The notes under the pieces are model-generated. The model saw only the letters and a program-made list of their open reading frames with translations, did no database searches and had not been told where the DNA came from. A DNA stretch of 42,472 nt from Desulforamulus profundi. Its GTDB lineage: Bacteria > Bacillota_B > Desulfotomaculia > Desulfotomaculales > Desulfotomaculaceae. The stretch's first letter is position 1. Every line of letters starts with the position of its first letter. Location: NCBI RefSeq assembly GCF_002607855.1, contig NZ_AWQQ01000105.1, positions 16,001 through 58,472 on the forward strand, read 5' to 3'. A program made the translations under genes and the position numbers. Shown piece after piece: positions 19,725 through 28,634 of the stretch.

Positions 19725-20116
19725 GTGGCTCAAGTACAATTTTACGGAACCGGCCGTCGTAAGAACGCAGTGGCCAGGGTATACCTGGTACCCGGCGAAG
19801 GCAAGGTTGTTGTAAATAGCAAGCAAGTATTGGAATATTTCGGACGCAGAACCCTGGACATGGTTGTTCGCCAGCCTTTGGAGCTGACCAACACCACCGG
19901 TCGTTTTGATGTCATCTGCAAAGTAGTAGGCGGTGGCGTCAGCGGCCAGGCAGGTGCCGTAAGACACGGCATCGCCCGTGCCTGGTGCAAGCCGACCCCA
20001 ACCTGCGTCCCGTATTAAAGCGCGCCGGTTTCTTAACCCGTGACCCGCGGATGAAAGAGCGTCGTAAGTACGGTCTCAAGAAAGCCCGTCGTGCACCCCA
20101 ATTCTCCAAACGTTAA
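19725..20116 (+). CDS. rpsI: 30S ribosomal protein uS9 (deletion near 19981)
   Basis: It starts at GTG 19725 ([27 protein letters not shown]) behind AAGGAGG. At HGIARA one C is missing; adding it gives [31 protein letters not shown], ending [10 protein letters not shown] at 20116. The restored length is 130 residues. The C-terminal lysine-arginine tail reaches P-site tRNA. Confidence 0.94.
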
Positions 20117-20130
20117 TCTTCGAACATACA

Positions 20131-20157
20131 AAAGGAAGGCAAATGCCTTCCTTTTTT
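20131..20157 (+). terminator. Intrinsic terminator after rpsI
   Basis: GGAAGGC (20134-20140), loop AAAT, GCCTTCC (20145-20151) and six T (20152-20157). It sits 15 bases after the rpsI stop. Confidence 0.92.
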
Positions 20158-20203
20158 GCATTTTTAGTAACTATTCAGCATCACAATTTTCTTTGAACAT
20201 CAT

Positions 20204-20589
20204 TTGGATGAATCGGCCAATTTGGAGCGTCTGGGCCAAGTGGTAGAGGAAGCCGATGAACTGCTCGCTTGGATAAAAAAATCCCCATTAAAAGGTCTGA
20301 TAACACTCCCCGAAAAGATTACCGACACCGGTCCAAAACCAGGCAACACCCATCAAGTAAAGCGGATGTTCCGTGATACTACCACGTTCAGTTGCGACTA
20401 AAAGATCTGGGACCGTTGCCAGAGGATATTTTCACACCCGCCGGCAGGATTCGGCCGTCTTTGTTAGAAAAAGGTGTTATAGATGTCCGGAGTCGGTTGA
20501 CCGGTATGCAAGTTTTAAACTGGGCTCAAGGGTGCCGGAAGTGCAAGACCTTTATACGAAGTTGTTTAGAAGACATTTCGTCGAATTGA
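20204..20589 (+). pseudogene. Unrecognised coding remnant with at least one frameshift
   Basis: The frame open from 20171 reads EHHLDESANLERLGQVVEEADELLAW with no good start codon or Shine-Dalgarno; TTG 20204 is the first possible start. Near 20385 it shifts by -1 and continues QLRLKDLGPLPEDIFTPAGRIRP, then VRSRLTGMQVLNW, ending at 20589. A third frame (VPEVQDLYTKLFRRHFVEL) is also protein-like from about 20533, so a second shift is possible. No family was recognised. It may be a 5'-truncated remnant or a gene broken by sequence errors like those in its neighbours. Confidence 0.4.
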
Positions 20590-20601
20590 GGGGAGACATT
20601 T

Positions 20602-21045
20602 ATGAAGTATTCGGAAGCCAACTTGGGCAGGATCTTTATTTTAAGACTGGAACACGGAGACAAGATACCCGACACCATTGAGGGATTTGCAAAGGCCAAT
20701 CAGATAAAATCCGCAATCGTGTTTTTTCTTGGCGGTGTTGATAAAGACAGCAAGGTTGTGGTTGGACCGGAAGACGGTACGTCCCCAAAACCGGTACCCA
20801 TGATCACAAGTTTGTTTGGGGTAAGCGAAGCCGTAGGTGTTGGGACTTTGTTTACCAATGAAGAAAAGAGTCCGAAATTGCACTTACACTCTGCCTTTGG
20901 GCGTAACAAAGAAACCGTAACCGGTTGCACCAGGGAGGGTATTACCATTTGGCACATCGGGGAAGTCGTCATTTTAGAACTTAAGAACACTTCCGCCCAA
21001 AGGAAAATTGATCCCGGCACCGGTTTTGAACTGTTGGACTTATAG
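20602..21045 (+). CDS. PPC-domain (DUF296) protein
   Basis: A 147-residue single-domain protein starting at ATG 20602 behind GAGGGGAG. It matches the PPC/DUF296 fold (plant AT-hook proteins and bacterial stand-alone forms): an N-terminal LRLEHGDKIPDTIEGFAKANQI, a central FFLGGVDK, then SPKLHLHSAFGRNKETVTGC, where the LHLH histidines are the usual metal-site residues. The end is WHIGEVVILEL. No AT-hook is present. Bacterial members have no settled function. It may be coupled to the broken gene 12 bases upstream. Confidence 0.8.
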   Translation: MKYSEANLGRIFILRLEHGDKIPDTIEGFAKANQIKSAIVFFLGGVDKDSKVVVGPEDGTSPKPVPMITSLFGVSEAVGVGTLFTNEEKSPKLHLHSAFGRNKETVTGCTREGITIWHIGEVVILELKNTSAQRKIDPGTGFELLDL

Positions 21046-21190
21046 AGGATACCTTGTTAATTTGGACAGGGAGTATCTGGTGCTTTTAGGGCCTGACTGG
21101 TTTTAGGAGGGTGTCATTTTTCTAACTAAAACAATGGAACAATTGTGTTATCATTGATATAAAGATTTAAAAAGTTAAGTGGTGATTCCG

Positions 21191-21886
21191 ATGTCTTCTG
21201 TTCCGTTATACCTGGCCTTTGGGGCAGGTATCGTTTCTTTTCTTTCACCCTGCATACTGCCGCTGGTGCCGGGATATATTTCTTATTTGGCCGGGGTGTC
21301 CATCACAGCGGGGACCCCGGAGGTTAATAAGCGGTTGGTGATCAGCAGGGCAGCCCTGTTTAACCTGGGCTTTATGCTGGTGTTTATTTTAATGGGGGCC
21401 ACCGGCAGTTATATAGGCAAATTTTTTCTGGCACATAAGCAAGTGCTGGCCAAGGTTGGCGGCATCATCATTTTCATCATGGGCCTGCAGATGACCGGGC
21501 TGCTGAAGTGGCAGGCCCTTTACCGGACATACAAGGTTCATCTTCCCGTCCGGGTGAACGGTTCCCTGGGGGCGTTGCTGCTGGGGGTTACCTTTGCTGC
21601 CGGGTGGACTCCCTGCGTGGGCCCAGTCCTGGGGTCCATCCTGGTATATGCCGGAATGTCCGGCACGGTAACCAAAGGGGTCCTTTTGCTGGGGGTTTAT
21701 TCCCTGGGATTGGCGATTCCCTTTATGCTGGCAGCCATCAGTATCAGTTGGACGGTCAACTATCTGCCCAGGTTCAACAAGTATCTCACTGTCCTCTCTG
21801 TGGCCAGCGGTCTTATCCTAATGATCGTCGGGGTGTTGCTGTTCCTGGATATTTTCCCGCGTATAAGCGCTTACTTGACTTTTTAG
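21191..21886 (+). CDS. ccdA: Cytochrome c biogenesis / thiol-disulfide interchange protein CcdA
   Basis: A 231-residue membrane protein with six hydrophobic segments. The paired cysteines that pass electrons across the membrane are visible in SFLSPCILPLVPGYISYLAG (TM1) and AAGWTPCVGPVLGSIL (TM4), each followed by proline-rich turns. The ATG at 21191 follows GGTGAT; GTG 21179 is in frame but lacks a site. It hands reducing power to a periplasmic thioredoxin such as ResA, which is not encoded here. Confidence 0.92.
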   Translation: MSSVPLYLAFGAGIVSFLSPCILPLVPGYISYLAGVSITAGTPEVNKRLVISRAALFNLGFMLVFILMGATGSYIGKFFLAHKQVLAKVGGIIIFIMGLQMTGLLKWQALYRTYKVHLPVRVNGSLGALLLGVTFAAGWTPCVGPVLGSILVYAGMSGTVTKGVLLLGVYSLGLAIPFMLAAISISWTVNYLPRFNKYLTVLSVASGLILMIVGVLLFLDIFPRISAYLTF

Positions 21887-22017
21887 GAGCGGGGACACGG
21901 GTAAGCCTTTATCATGAAATAGATAAACCTGGGATTAATGAATAAGTCAATAATAAGTTCAAACCTGACCCAAACTATTTCCGGTTCTTACAATCTATGC
22001 AGAATCAATGACCAACT

Positions 22018-22039
22018 GCCAATGAAACTGGCTTTTTTT
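22018..22039 (+). terminator. Probable terminator after ccdA
   Basis: GCCA (22018-22021) and TGGC (22029-22032) form a short stem followed by seven T (22033-22039). The stem is only 4 bp, so it is a weaker candidate than the others. Confidence 0.5.
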
Positions 22040-22119
22040 GCTGCGACTGCTTCTATTTACCAATTTTTGTGCATACCATTCCTTTAGAAGACTTGTACTG
22101 GTTAAAGGAGTGGTAGGTC

Positions 22120-22925
22120 TTGGCCATCATCAGAGCAGTCAAAATAAATAAACGATACATCATCGGGTGTTTGGTCCTGTTGGTGCTGTCGGTTCAAATT
22201 TATAAGATGGCATGATAAAACAAGAAGAAAAGAACATTGCGGCCATGTCCTATGTTCTGGCCAACAAGGTGATTGTGGTGGACCCGGGGCACGGGGGGAG
22301 AGACCCGGGGAAGATCGGTGTCAGCGGGGTGCCCGAGAAGGAGATCAACCTGGAGGTGTCCAAACGACTGGCCACCGTTCTGGGTGAAATGGGAGCAGCG
22401 GTTATCTTGACCAGGGACACTGATATAGATTTAAGCGACACTTCGGTCCAGGGCAGCAAAAAAAGGCAGGATTTATCCCGGCGGGCGGAATTGGCCAATG
22501 AAAGAAACGCCGACTTGTTCGTCAGCATTCACTGCAATGGGTTTCCCGGCCAGAAGGAACACGGAGCCCAGGTGTTCTCCCAGCCCAATTCCCCGGAAAG
22601 TAAAATTTTGGCTAAATGCATTCAGAAGGAAATGGCCGTCATTTTAGGCAATACCCACCGGAAAGCCAAGCAGGTGGACTACTTTGTTACAAGAACAACC
22701 AAGATGCCGGCGGCTATCGTAGAAATCGGCTTTTTGACCAACCCCAAAGAGGATAAACTGCTGCAGGATCCTTTGTACCAGAGTAAAGTGGCCTGGAGCA
22801 TTGCCGCCGGGATTATAAAATATTATGAGGAGAAAGAAAAAAGCAGAGAAAACTCCGGCGTCAATGAAAAAGATGTCCTGAAAACATTTCAGCAGCAGCC
22901 CGGTAATCATATACCAGCACCGTAA
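22120..22925 (+). CDS. cwlD: N-acetylmuramoyl-L-alanine amidase CwlD (deletion near 22212)
   Basis: It starts at TTG 22120 with AAAGGAG 9 bases upstream. The first 31 residues include a membrane anchor (YIIGCLVLLVLSVQIYKMA). One base is missing near 22212; beyond it the frame reads IKQEEKNIAAMSYVLANKVIVVDPGHGGRDPGK. The amidase_3 zinc ligands are in VDPGHGG (His), NLEVSKRL (Glu) and VSIHCNGF (His), and the catalytic Glu is in AAIVEIGFLTNPKED. The restored length is 268 residues. CwlD makes muramic-delta-lactam in spore cortex, so the organism probably sporulates. Confidence 0.9.
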
Positions 22926-23076
22926 ACACCGGATCATCCGCCTGGACAGAGCATTTGTCCCGCCGGGTGATCTTTTGTTTGAAGTCCCAATAAATATCAC
23001 CAGGAGTCACTGGAGAATAATGCTTTGCATAGTATGGAACATTAAAAAGACCAGAATTGTAAAGGGGGAGATAAGA

Positions 23077-24266
23077 TTGATTTATTTTGATTCCGCTGCC
23101 ACTTCCTGGCCCAAGCCGCCGGAAGTCTGGCAGGCAATGGAACACTTTATCAGAGAAGTGGGAGCCAGCCCCGGGCGAGCAGGTCACAAAAAAACCGTTG
23201 AGGCCAATCGAATTGTTGATGAAACGAGGCAGCTTTTGGCTGACCTTTTTAACGTAGGGGACCATCACCGGATGATCTTCACTTTAAACGCCACCGACAG
23301 CTTAAACCTGGCCATCAAAGGATTATTACGACCCGGAGATCATGTGGTTACCAGTTCCATGGAACACAATTCCGTGACCCGGCCACTCCATACCCTGGAA
23401 TCCTACGGGGTGCAGGTTACCAAAGTGCAATGTGACAGCCGGGGGAATATTGATGTTCATGAGATCGAAAAGGCCATCCGGCCCAATACTCGGGCCATTG
23501 TTATGACCCATGCCTCCAATGTGACCGGCTCCATCATGCCGGTGGAAGAGGTGGGGCGCATTGCTGCCAGGCATCAGGTTCACTTTCTCATGGATGCGGC
23601 CCAGACGGCCGGTCTGCTGGACATAGATGTAAAAAAATTAAACATCAGCATATTAACCTTCCCGGGGCATAAAAGCCTGCTGGGGCCCAGGGTACCGGAG
23701 GTCTTTATATCCGGGAGGGTGTGCAGTTAATGACCCTGCGGGAAGGTGGCACCGGGAGCGGCTCCGAAACCCCGACCCAGCCCGACATGCTGCCGGAAAA
23801 ATATGAATGCGGCACCTTGAACGCTGTGGGAATTGCCGGTTTAGGAGCGGGAGTCAAATTCCTGCGCCGGGTTGGGATGGCCAAAATCAGGGGACACGAA
23901 ATGAAATTAACCAAACGGTTTCTGGAGGGGGCAGCCCAAATTAACGGGCTTCATATTTACGGACCAGGGGATTTGGAGAAACGGGTGCCGGTGGTTTCCT
24001 TCCGCATTGACGGCTATAAAGCCGGCGAGGTGGGAGACCTGCTGGATAAAAAATATACTATCGCCTGCCGGGCAGGACTGCACTGCGCCCCGGATGCCCA
24101 CCGCACCCTGGGCACCTTTGAGGAAAAGCTGGTGCGTTTTAGTTTCTCCTATTTCAACAAACCCGAAGAAGTGGACTTTGCGCTAAATGCCCTTCAAGAG
24201 ATTGCGGCAGCGAGTCCCCTGGTGGTGGCCACTCTTCCCGCAGGTACCTGCTACCTAAGTTATTAA
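23077..24266 (+). CDS. Cysteine desulfurase-like class V aminotransferase (deletion near 23690)
   Basis: It starts at TTG 23077 (MIYFDSAATSWPKPPEVWQAM) behind AAGGGGGA. PLP-fold motifs: SSMEHNSVTRPLHTL, THASNVTGSIMPVEE, FLMDAAQTAG, and FPGHKSLLGPQGTGGLY with the Schiff-base lysine. One C is missing at 23690; the corrected protein has 396 residues. The active-site cysteine is in CRAGLHCAPDAHRTLGT. The family removes sulfur or selenium from cysteine or selenocysteine. The subfamily resembles the stand-alone EF2568-type proteins; the physiological partner is unknown. Confidence 0.88.
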
Positions 24267-24278
24267 GTTATTTTGTGT

Positions 24279-24301
24279 GGGCAGAAAAACAATTTCCGCC
24301 C
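24279..24301. terminator. Hairpin between convergent genes
   Basis: GGGCAGAAA (24279-24287) pairs with TTTCCGCCC (24293-24301), with one A-C mismatch and a 5-base loop. It lies between the converging ends of the desulfurase-like gene and the minus-strand pair, the right place for a bidirectional terminator, but no strong T-run flanks it. Confidence 0.45.
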
Positions 24302-24322
24302 GGCTCTTGATGAGCTACAACA

Positions 24323-24594
24323 CTACCGAATGAGTTTCTTATCCAAAGCAGCCACATGCACCAGCACTTTGGCCACGGCCTCATAAAGTTCCCGGGGAAT
24401 TTCCACGCCCAGGCCCAGTTCAACCAGGGTATGGGCCAGGGTTTCATCGCGGTAAAGGGGAATGTCATTTTCCCGGGCGATTTTTCCATGGCATTGGCCA
24501 TATCCCCTTTGCCAACGGCCACAACGGTGGGCGCATTGTCCCGGTCCTGACGGTAGCGCAGGGCTGCGGCGACCCTTTCTCTCTTCGTTTTCAT
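24323..24594 (-). CDS. FlhB C-terminal domain homolog, YlqH type (deletion in T-run at 24481-24485)
   Basis: On the minus strand, MKTKRERVAAALRYRQDRDNAPTVVAVGKGDMA, then one missing A; corrected, it reads EKIARENDIPLYRDETLAHTLVEL and ends HVAALDKKLIR, 90 residues. This is the cytoplasmic domain of the flagellar/type III export switch FlhB without its membrane part. The autocleavage NPTH motif reads NAPTV here, so the asparagine before proline is lost; a free domain needs no cleavage. B. subtilis YlqH is the model. It starts 2 bases after the stop of its partner. Confidence 0.87.
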
Positions 24595-24596
24595 AC

Positions 24597-25193
24597 TCAC
24601 ACCTGCACATCCAATAAGATGTTGCTTTCCCCGGAGGCAAAATCCGGGTCAATGTCGGCGATACTGCGTATGCCGGGTTGCATCCGGCAGGAAACAATCA
24701 CGTTTTGATAGCCCAGTTCCGTCAATTCCTTCTGCAGATCCGCCGCGCCGGCCCGGAAGATTTCGGCCGCGGTCTGGATTTCGGTAATGCATTGCACCGA
24801 CAGGGAGCTGCCGGGCTGGGTGGTTAAGGTAAACCACAATAGGCCCAGGGTATCGGTGTTGAGACTGAAAATAACCTTGGCTTCCCCGTCTTTCCCGGTT
24901 TTGGCGGAAAAGTCTTTTACTTTCCAATAAAACCTGGCATCTTCGTAGAGCGGGGTGCGCAAAGGAAGCGGCACAAAGGCCAACTGATCCTGCCGGTCGG
25001 GAGCGGTGACGGGGTCCGGTGTCCTGGGTCCCGCAGGACGGCCGGTTTTGGTCATTTCCCTGGCCGCCTCGGCGGCCAGGTTTTGTTCCAGTCCAAAGGG
25101 TTTTTGTTGGATTTTGTCGACGTGTTTCCCAGGGGTGACCCTCATGTTTTCGCTGGCTTTGAACAGGGCAGACATCACTTTGTCAATCATCAA
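24597..25193 (-). CDS. FliK-like flagellar hook-length control domain protein, YlqG type
   Basis: A 198-residue minus-strand protein starting at 25193 (MMIDKVMSALFKASENM), behind a G-run. Residues 1-80 are low in order and rich in Pro, Gln and Lys. Residues 95-175 (AKVIFSLNTDTLGLLWFTLTT, then LQKELTELGYQNVIVSC) resemble the Flg_hook domain of FliK, which signals to FlhB. The following gene encodes an FlhB C-terminal homolog, matching the ylqG-ylqH pair of Bacilli. The function of the pair outside flagellar operons is unknown. Confidence 0.7.
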   Translation of the reverse strand: MMIDKVMSALFKASENMRVTPGKHVDKIQQKPFGLEQNLAAEAAREMTKTGRPAGPRTPDPVTAPDRQDQLAFVPLPLRTPLYEDARFYWKVKDFSAKTGKDGEAKVIFSLNTDTLGLLWFTLTTQPGSSLSVQCITEIQTAAEIFRAGAADLQKELTELGYQNVIVSCRMQPGIRSIADIDPDFASGESNILLDVQV

Positions 25194-25306
25194 AAACCCC
25201 CCTTTAAAAACTATACCTTCGACAAAGGTAAATTTGTTCCTTCCACCCTTGACAGAATGGCAGGGATTTGCCCGAGATACCAGAAGTTTAAGGCGAGGTG
25301 ATTTTT

Positions 25307-25978
25307 ATGGAGATCCTGGCGATATTTGTGTCATCTTTTGTCTTGGCCCTCTCCGGAGCCATGATGCCCGGACCGCTCTTCACATTGGCCCTCAGTGAGA
25401 GCGCCAAACGAGGGTTTATGGCGGGACCGCTGCTCATTTTAGGACACGTGCTGTTGGAACTGTCGCTGGTGCTGGCGTTGCTGTCAGGGTTAGCCAAAAT
25501 CCTTACTGTACCCAGTGTGGGCAGTATGATTGCCGTCCTCGGCGGTGTGTTCCTTTTCTATATGGGATACGGCATGGCCAGGGATGCCTATCTTAGAAAA
25601 GTTTCACTTGAAATGCCGGGCCACGGGGACCCCTCCCCCGGGGAAAAGGGGGAAGTCAAAACAGATTTGCACCTGGTGGCCGTAGGCGCCGTTGTTTCCT
25701 TTTCTAACCCCTACTGGTCGCTCTGGTGGGCAACGGTGGGCTTAGGCTATATCACCCTTTCCATGAAAGAAGGCACCATGGGCCTCGGTGCATTTGTAGC
25801 CGGACATTTCCTGGCGGACCTGCTCTGGTACTCTTTGATTGCCGGGGCTGTGACAGCCGGCAGAAAAATTCTCAGCCCGACCATCTACAGAGGCATTTTA
25901 GTGCCTGCGGCATCTTTTTGGTTTGGCTGGGCGGTATGTTTGTCTATAAGGGATTTACGGGCATCACATAAAAAGTGA
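25307..25978 (+). CDS. LysE/RhtB-family transporter
   Basis: A 223-residue membrane protein from ATG 25307 (MEILAIFVSSFVLALSGAMMPGPLFT). Six hydrophobic segments are visible. The N-terminal GAMMPGPLFTLALSESAKRGFMAGP corresponds to the LysE/RhtB motif (a PGP turn), and SFSNPYWSLWWATVG matches the NPxxxLWW region. Such proteins export amino acids or cadmium; the substrate cannot be told from sequence. GTG 25298 is an in-frame alternative start. It diverges from the ylqG-like gene. Confidence 0.85.
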   Translation: MEILAIFVSSFVLALSGAMMPGPLFTLALSESAKRGFMAGPLLILGHVLLELSLVLALLSGLAKILTVPSVGSMIAVLGGVFLFYMGYGMARDAYLRKVSLEMPGHGDPSPGEKGEVKTDLHLVAVGAVVSFSNPYWSLWWATVGLGYITLSMKEGTMGLGAFVAGHFLADLLWYSLIAGAVTAGRKILSPTIYRGILVPAASFWFGWAVCLSIRDLRASHKK

Positions 25979-26046
25979 GTATTTAAGTAAGAATACGGAT
26001 GAAAGCCCGGTAGTTTCGGAATTTCATAGGTTCGGAGGGATGCACT

Positions 26047-27450
26047 ATGACGGTGGTATTCTGTGGTATCATGCCTCACCCGCCCATTGCTTTGCCGGAA
26101 GTGGGCGGCGCCGAGGCGGATAAGATTATGGCCACCCGGGACGCAATGCTGGAACTGGGGCGCCGGATTAAGAGCAGCGGTGCCGCCACGCTGGTCATGA
26201 TTTCCCCCCATGCTCCGGTCTTCGGGGATGCCATTGCCATTAACGCGCTGCCTGAATCCAAGGGAGACCTGCGGCGCTTCGGGGCGGCAGAGGTGGCCTT
26301 TACCTGCCGCTACGACAAGGAACTGGGAAATGAAATCGGCTGGCAGGCCGAAGACCTCGGCCTGCCTGTGGTTGAGATTGATCCAAAAGTGGCGGGCCGG
26401 GTAGGGGTGGATCTAAGCCTGGACCACGGGTTTACCGTTCCCCTGTACTACCTCCGGCAGGCCGGGGTTGACCTGCCCCTGGTCCCCTGCTCCATGGGTG
26501 TCTTTTCACCGGAAAAATTATATGCCTTTGGCGTTGCGGTGCAGCGGGCTGCCCGGGCGTCGGAAACCAAAGTGGCGGTGATTGCCAGCGGCGACTTATC
26601 CCACCGGCTGACACCGGATGCCCCGGCGGGTTATGACCCCCGAGGGAAGGAGTTCGACCGGACCATTGTGTCCCTGATCAAGAACCTGGATGTACCGGGC
26701 ATCATCAACCTGGAAGAAGACCTGTGCGAGCGGGCCGGCGAGTGCGGCCTGCGCCCCATCATCATGATGCTGGGGGCGCTGGACGGCTGTGCGGTAAACA
26801 GTGAAGTGTTATCCTATGAGGGTCCCTTTGGAGTCGGCTATCTGGTGTACTCCCTGGCGCCCACCGGCAGCGATCCGGGCAGAGAATTGCTGGAGAAGCT
26901 GCAGGAGGACCGCAAAAAGGCCCTGGAGGGAATGCGAAGCCGGGAAAGCTACCTGATTCAGGTGGCCCGGCAGAGTTTGGAGAGTCATCTCAAGGGGCAG
27001 TGGAAAGAACCGGACAGCTATCAAGTTCCGCCGGAGTTTGCCGGTAAGGCCGGTGCCTTTGTTTCCTTTAAAAAGAACGGCCAGTTAAGAGGGTGTATCG
27101 GCACCACCGCTCCCACCCGGCAGAACGTGGTGCAGGAAGTGGCCTACAACGCCGTGAGTGCCGGCACCCAGGACCCCCGCTTTTACCCCATCCGCCTGGA
27201 TGAGTTGGATGAACTGACAGTTTCGGTGGACGTATTGATGCCGCCGGAACCCATCCAGAGCATCGACCAACTGGACGTGAAGAAATACGGGGTGATTGTG
27301 CGGCGGGGCAGCAGGAGCGGCCTGCTGCTGCCGGACCTGGAGGGAGTTGACACACCCCGGCAGCAGGTGGAGATCGCCAAGCAGAAGGCCGGCATCGCCC
27401 CGGAGGAAGAAGTGCAGTTGGAGCGGTTTGAGGTGGTTCGCTACTGCTGA
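26047..27450 (+). CDS. amrB-amrA: AmmeMemoRadiSam system fusion protein: Memo (B) + AMMECR1 (A)
   Basis: A 467-residue two-domain protein. Residues 1-275 are Memo/LigB-like; candidate metal or active-site histidines are H11 (MPHPPI), H55 (SPHAPV), H127 (DHGFTVPL) and H186 (SGDLSHR). Residues 295-467 are AMMECR1, with FVSFKKNGQLRGCIGTT (about 338-354). These domains are usually separate genes in this system. The radical SAM partner lies 68 bases downstream. The system is widespread in anaerobes, and I know of no settled biochemical role. Confidence 0.93.
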   Translation: MTVVFCGIMPHPPIALPEVGGAEADKIMATRDAMLELGRRIKSSGAATLVMISPHAPVFGDAIAINALPESKGDLRRFGAAEVAFTCRYDKELGNEIGWQAEDLGLPVVEIDPKVAGRVGVDLSLDHGFTVPLYYLRQAGVDLPLVPCSMGVFSPEKLYAFGVAVQRAARASETKVAVIASGDLSHRLTPDAPAGYDPRGKEFDRTIVSLIKNLDVPGIINLEEDLCERAGECGLRPIIMMLGALDGCAVNSEVLSYEGPFGVGYLVYSLAPTGSDPGRELLEKLQEDRKKALEGMRSRESYLIQVARQSLESHLKGQWKEPDSYQVPPEFAGKAGAFVSFKKNGQLRGCIGTTAPTRQNVVQEVAYNAVSAGTQDPRFYPIRLDELDELTVSVDVLMPPEPIQSIDQLDVKKYGVIVRRGSRSGLLLPDLEGVDTPRQQVEIAKQKAGIAPEEEVQLERFEVVRYC

Positions 27451-27480
27451 GAAGTGGGAAGTGAGAGGTTAGAGGTGGGA
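27450..27480 (+). repeat. Heptamer repeat between the AmmeMemoRadiSam genes
   Basis: Directly after the stop of the fusion gene the sequence steps in sevens: AGAAGTG, GGAAGTG, AGAGGTT, AGAGGTG. It matches the reverse complement of the pyrimidine arm at 6195-6222. It lies upstream of the amrS Shine-Dalgarno. Confidence 0.65.
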
Positions 27481-27518
27481 ATAAACCATTCATAGAAGAG
27501 AACCGGAGTGGTGTGCAA

Positions 27519-28517
27519 ATGCATGAAGCGATGTTTTGGCACAAGAAGGACAATGGTTTGGTTTTCTGTGAGCTCTGTCCCAAGGGCTGCAGCATTAAGG
27601 ACGGGCACAGGGGGTTTTGCCGGGTGCGGGAAAACAGGGGAGATGTTTTATATACCTTGAACTACGGGAAGGTATCCTCCTATGCCCTGGATCCCATGGA
27701 AAAGAAACCCCTTTACCACTTTTACCCCGGCAACCTGATTCTTTCCCTGGGCACCGTGGGCTGCAACCTGCGCTGCGGCTTCTGCCAGAATTGGCAGATT
27801 GCCCATGGCGACCCCAATACCTTGAAGCTGCTGCCCAAAGAGGCGGTGGACCTGGCCCTGGAACAAAGGGACAAGGGGCTGCCCTGTGTGGGCATTGCCT
27901 ATACCTACTCGGAGCCCTTTATGTGGTACGAGTATGTTTATGATACCGCCCGCCTGGCCCGGGAGGCCGGCTTGCAAAATGTGCTGGTGACCAACGGCTA
28001 CGCAAAAGAAGAGCCCTTAAAGAAACTACTGCCCTATATCGATGCCATGAACATTGATGTCAAGGGGTTTACGGATAAATATTACAAAGAAAACTGTGTG
28101 GGACGCCTGGCACCGGTCATCCGAACGGTGGAAATCGCCCAGCGGCAGTGCCATGTGGAAATCACCACCCTGCTGGTGCCCGGGCTGAACGACTCTCCCG
28201 AAGAAATCAGGGAACTGGTGGACTGGGTGGCGGGCATGAACCCGGACATACCGGTTCACTTTTCCCGCTACTTTCCCAACTACAAATTTGACCTGCCGCC
28301 CACCCCGGTGGAAACCATGCACCGGGCCTATGAGATGGCCAGGGAAAAGTTAAACTACGTATTTCTGGGCAACCTGGGGGACCCCTCCACCCAGAATACC
28401 TATTGTCCCCGATGCGGTAAATTAATCATCAAAAGGGGCGGCTATCAAACCGAGGTGGTGGGTCTGGCGGGACAAGCCTGCCGGGAGTGCGGGCAAGCCA
28501 TAAAAATCAAAGGGTAA
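27519..28517 (+). CDS. amrS: AmmeMemoRadiSam system radical SAM enzyme
   Basis: A 332-residue protein from ATG 27519, 7 bases after GGAGTGG. An N-terminal Cys cluster (C17, C20, C24, C34) precedes the radical SAM motif C82-x3-C86-x2-C89 (GCNLRCGFCQNW). YTYSEPFMWYEYV and DVKGFTDKYY follow. A C-terminal zinc ribbon is formed by CPRCGK and CRECGQ. It resembles pyruvate-formate-lyase-activating enzymes but belongs to the AmmeMemoRadiSam family. It probably works with the upstream fusion protein. Confidence 0.93.
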   Translation: MHEAMFWHKKDNGLVFCELCPKGCSIKDGHRGFCRVRENRGDVLYTLNYGKVSSYALDPMEKKPLYHFYPGNLILSLGTVGCNLRCGFCQNWQIAHGDPNTLKLLPKEAVDLALEQRDKGLPCVGIAYTYSEPFMWYEYVYDTARLAREAGLQNVLVTNGYAKEEPLKKLLPYIDAMNIDVKGFTDKYYKENCVGRLAPVIRTVEIAQRQCHVEITTLLVPGLNDSPEEIRELVDWVAGMNPDIPVHFSRYFPNYKFDLPPTPVETMHRAYEMAREKLNYVFLGNLGDPSTQNTYCPRCGKLIIKRGGYQTEVVGLAGQACRECGQAIKIKG

Positions 28518-28527
28518 AAATTAATCA

Positions 28528-28555
28528 TTGTATTTTATTCGCTGTTATGTATAAT
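28528..28555 (+). promoter_or_regulatory. Promoter of the arginine operon
   Basis: TTGTAT (28528-28533), a 16-base spacer and TATAAT (28550-28555) give a good sigma-A promoter. The start point would be near 28562, about 70 bases before argC. Confidence 0.7.
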
Positions 28556-28579
28556 TATAAATATTAACCCCTTAATTTT

Positions 28580-28605
28580 ATGAATAAAAACATAGAATAT
28601 ACAAA
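28580..28605 (+). promoter_or_regulatory. Possible ArgR operator upstream of argC
   Basis: The AT-rich stretch TATGAATAAAAACATAGAAT resembles one half of the ARG box pattern (TGAATAxxxxATTCA) bound by ArgR/AhrC. The second half is poorly matched. It lies between the promoter and argC, a usual site for repression by arginine. Confidence 0.4.
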
Positions 28606-28634
28606 TAATTATGCATTATTTTGGAGGTGCCGGA

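Noticed and set aside
25248..25280. TTGACA upstream of the LysE-family gene as a promoter
   Set aside because: No acceptable -10 box was found at a spacing of 16-18 bases.
28611..28634. ATG 28611 as the argC start
   Set aside because: It lies before the Shine-Dalgarno GGAGGT, and the conserved protein begins at MIKVGVVGATGYAG.
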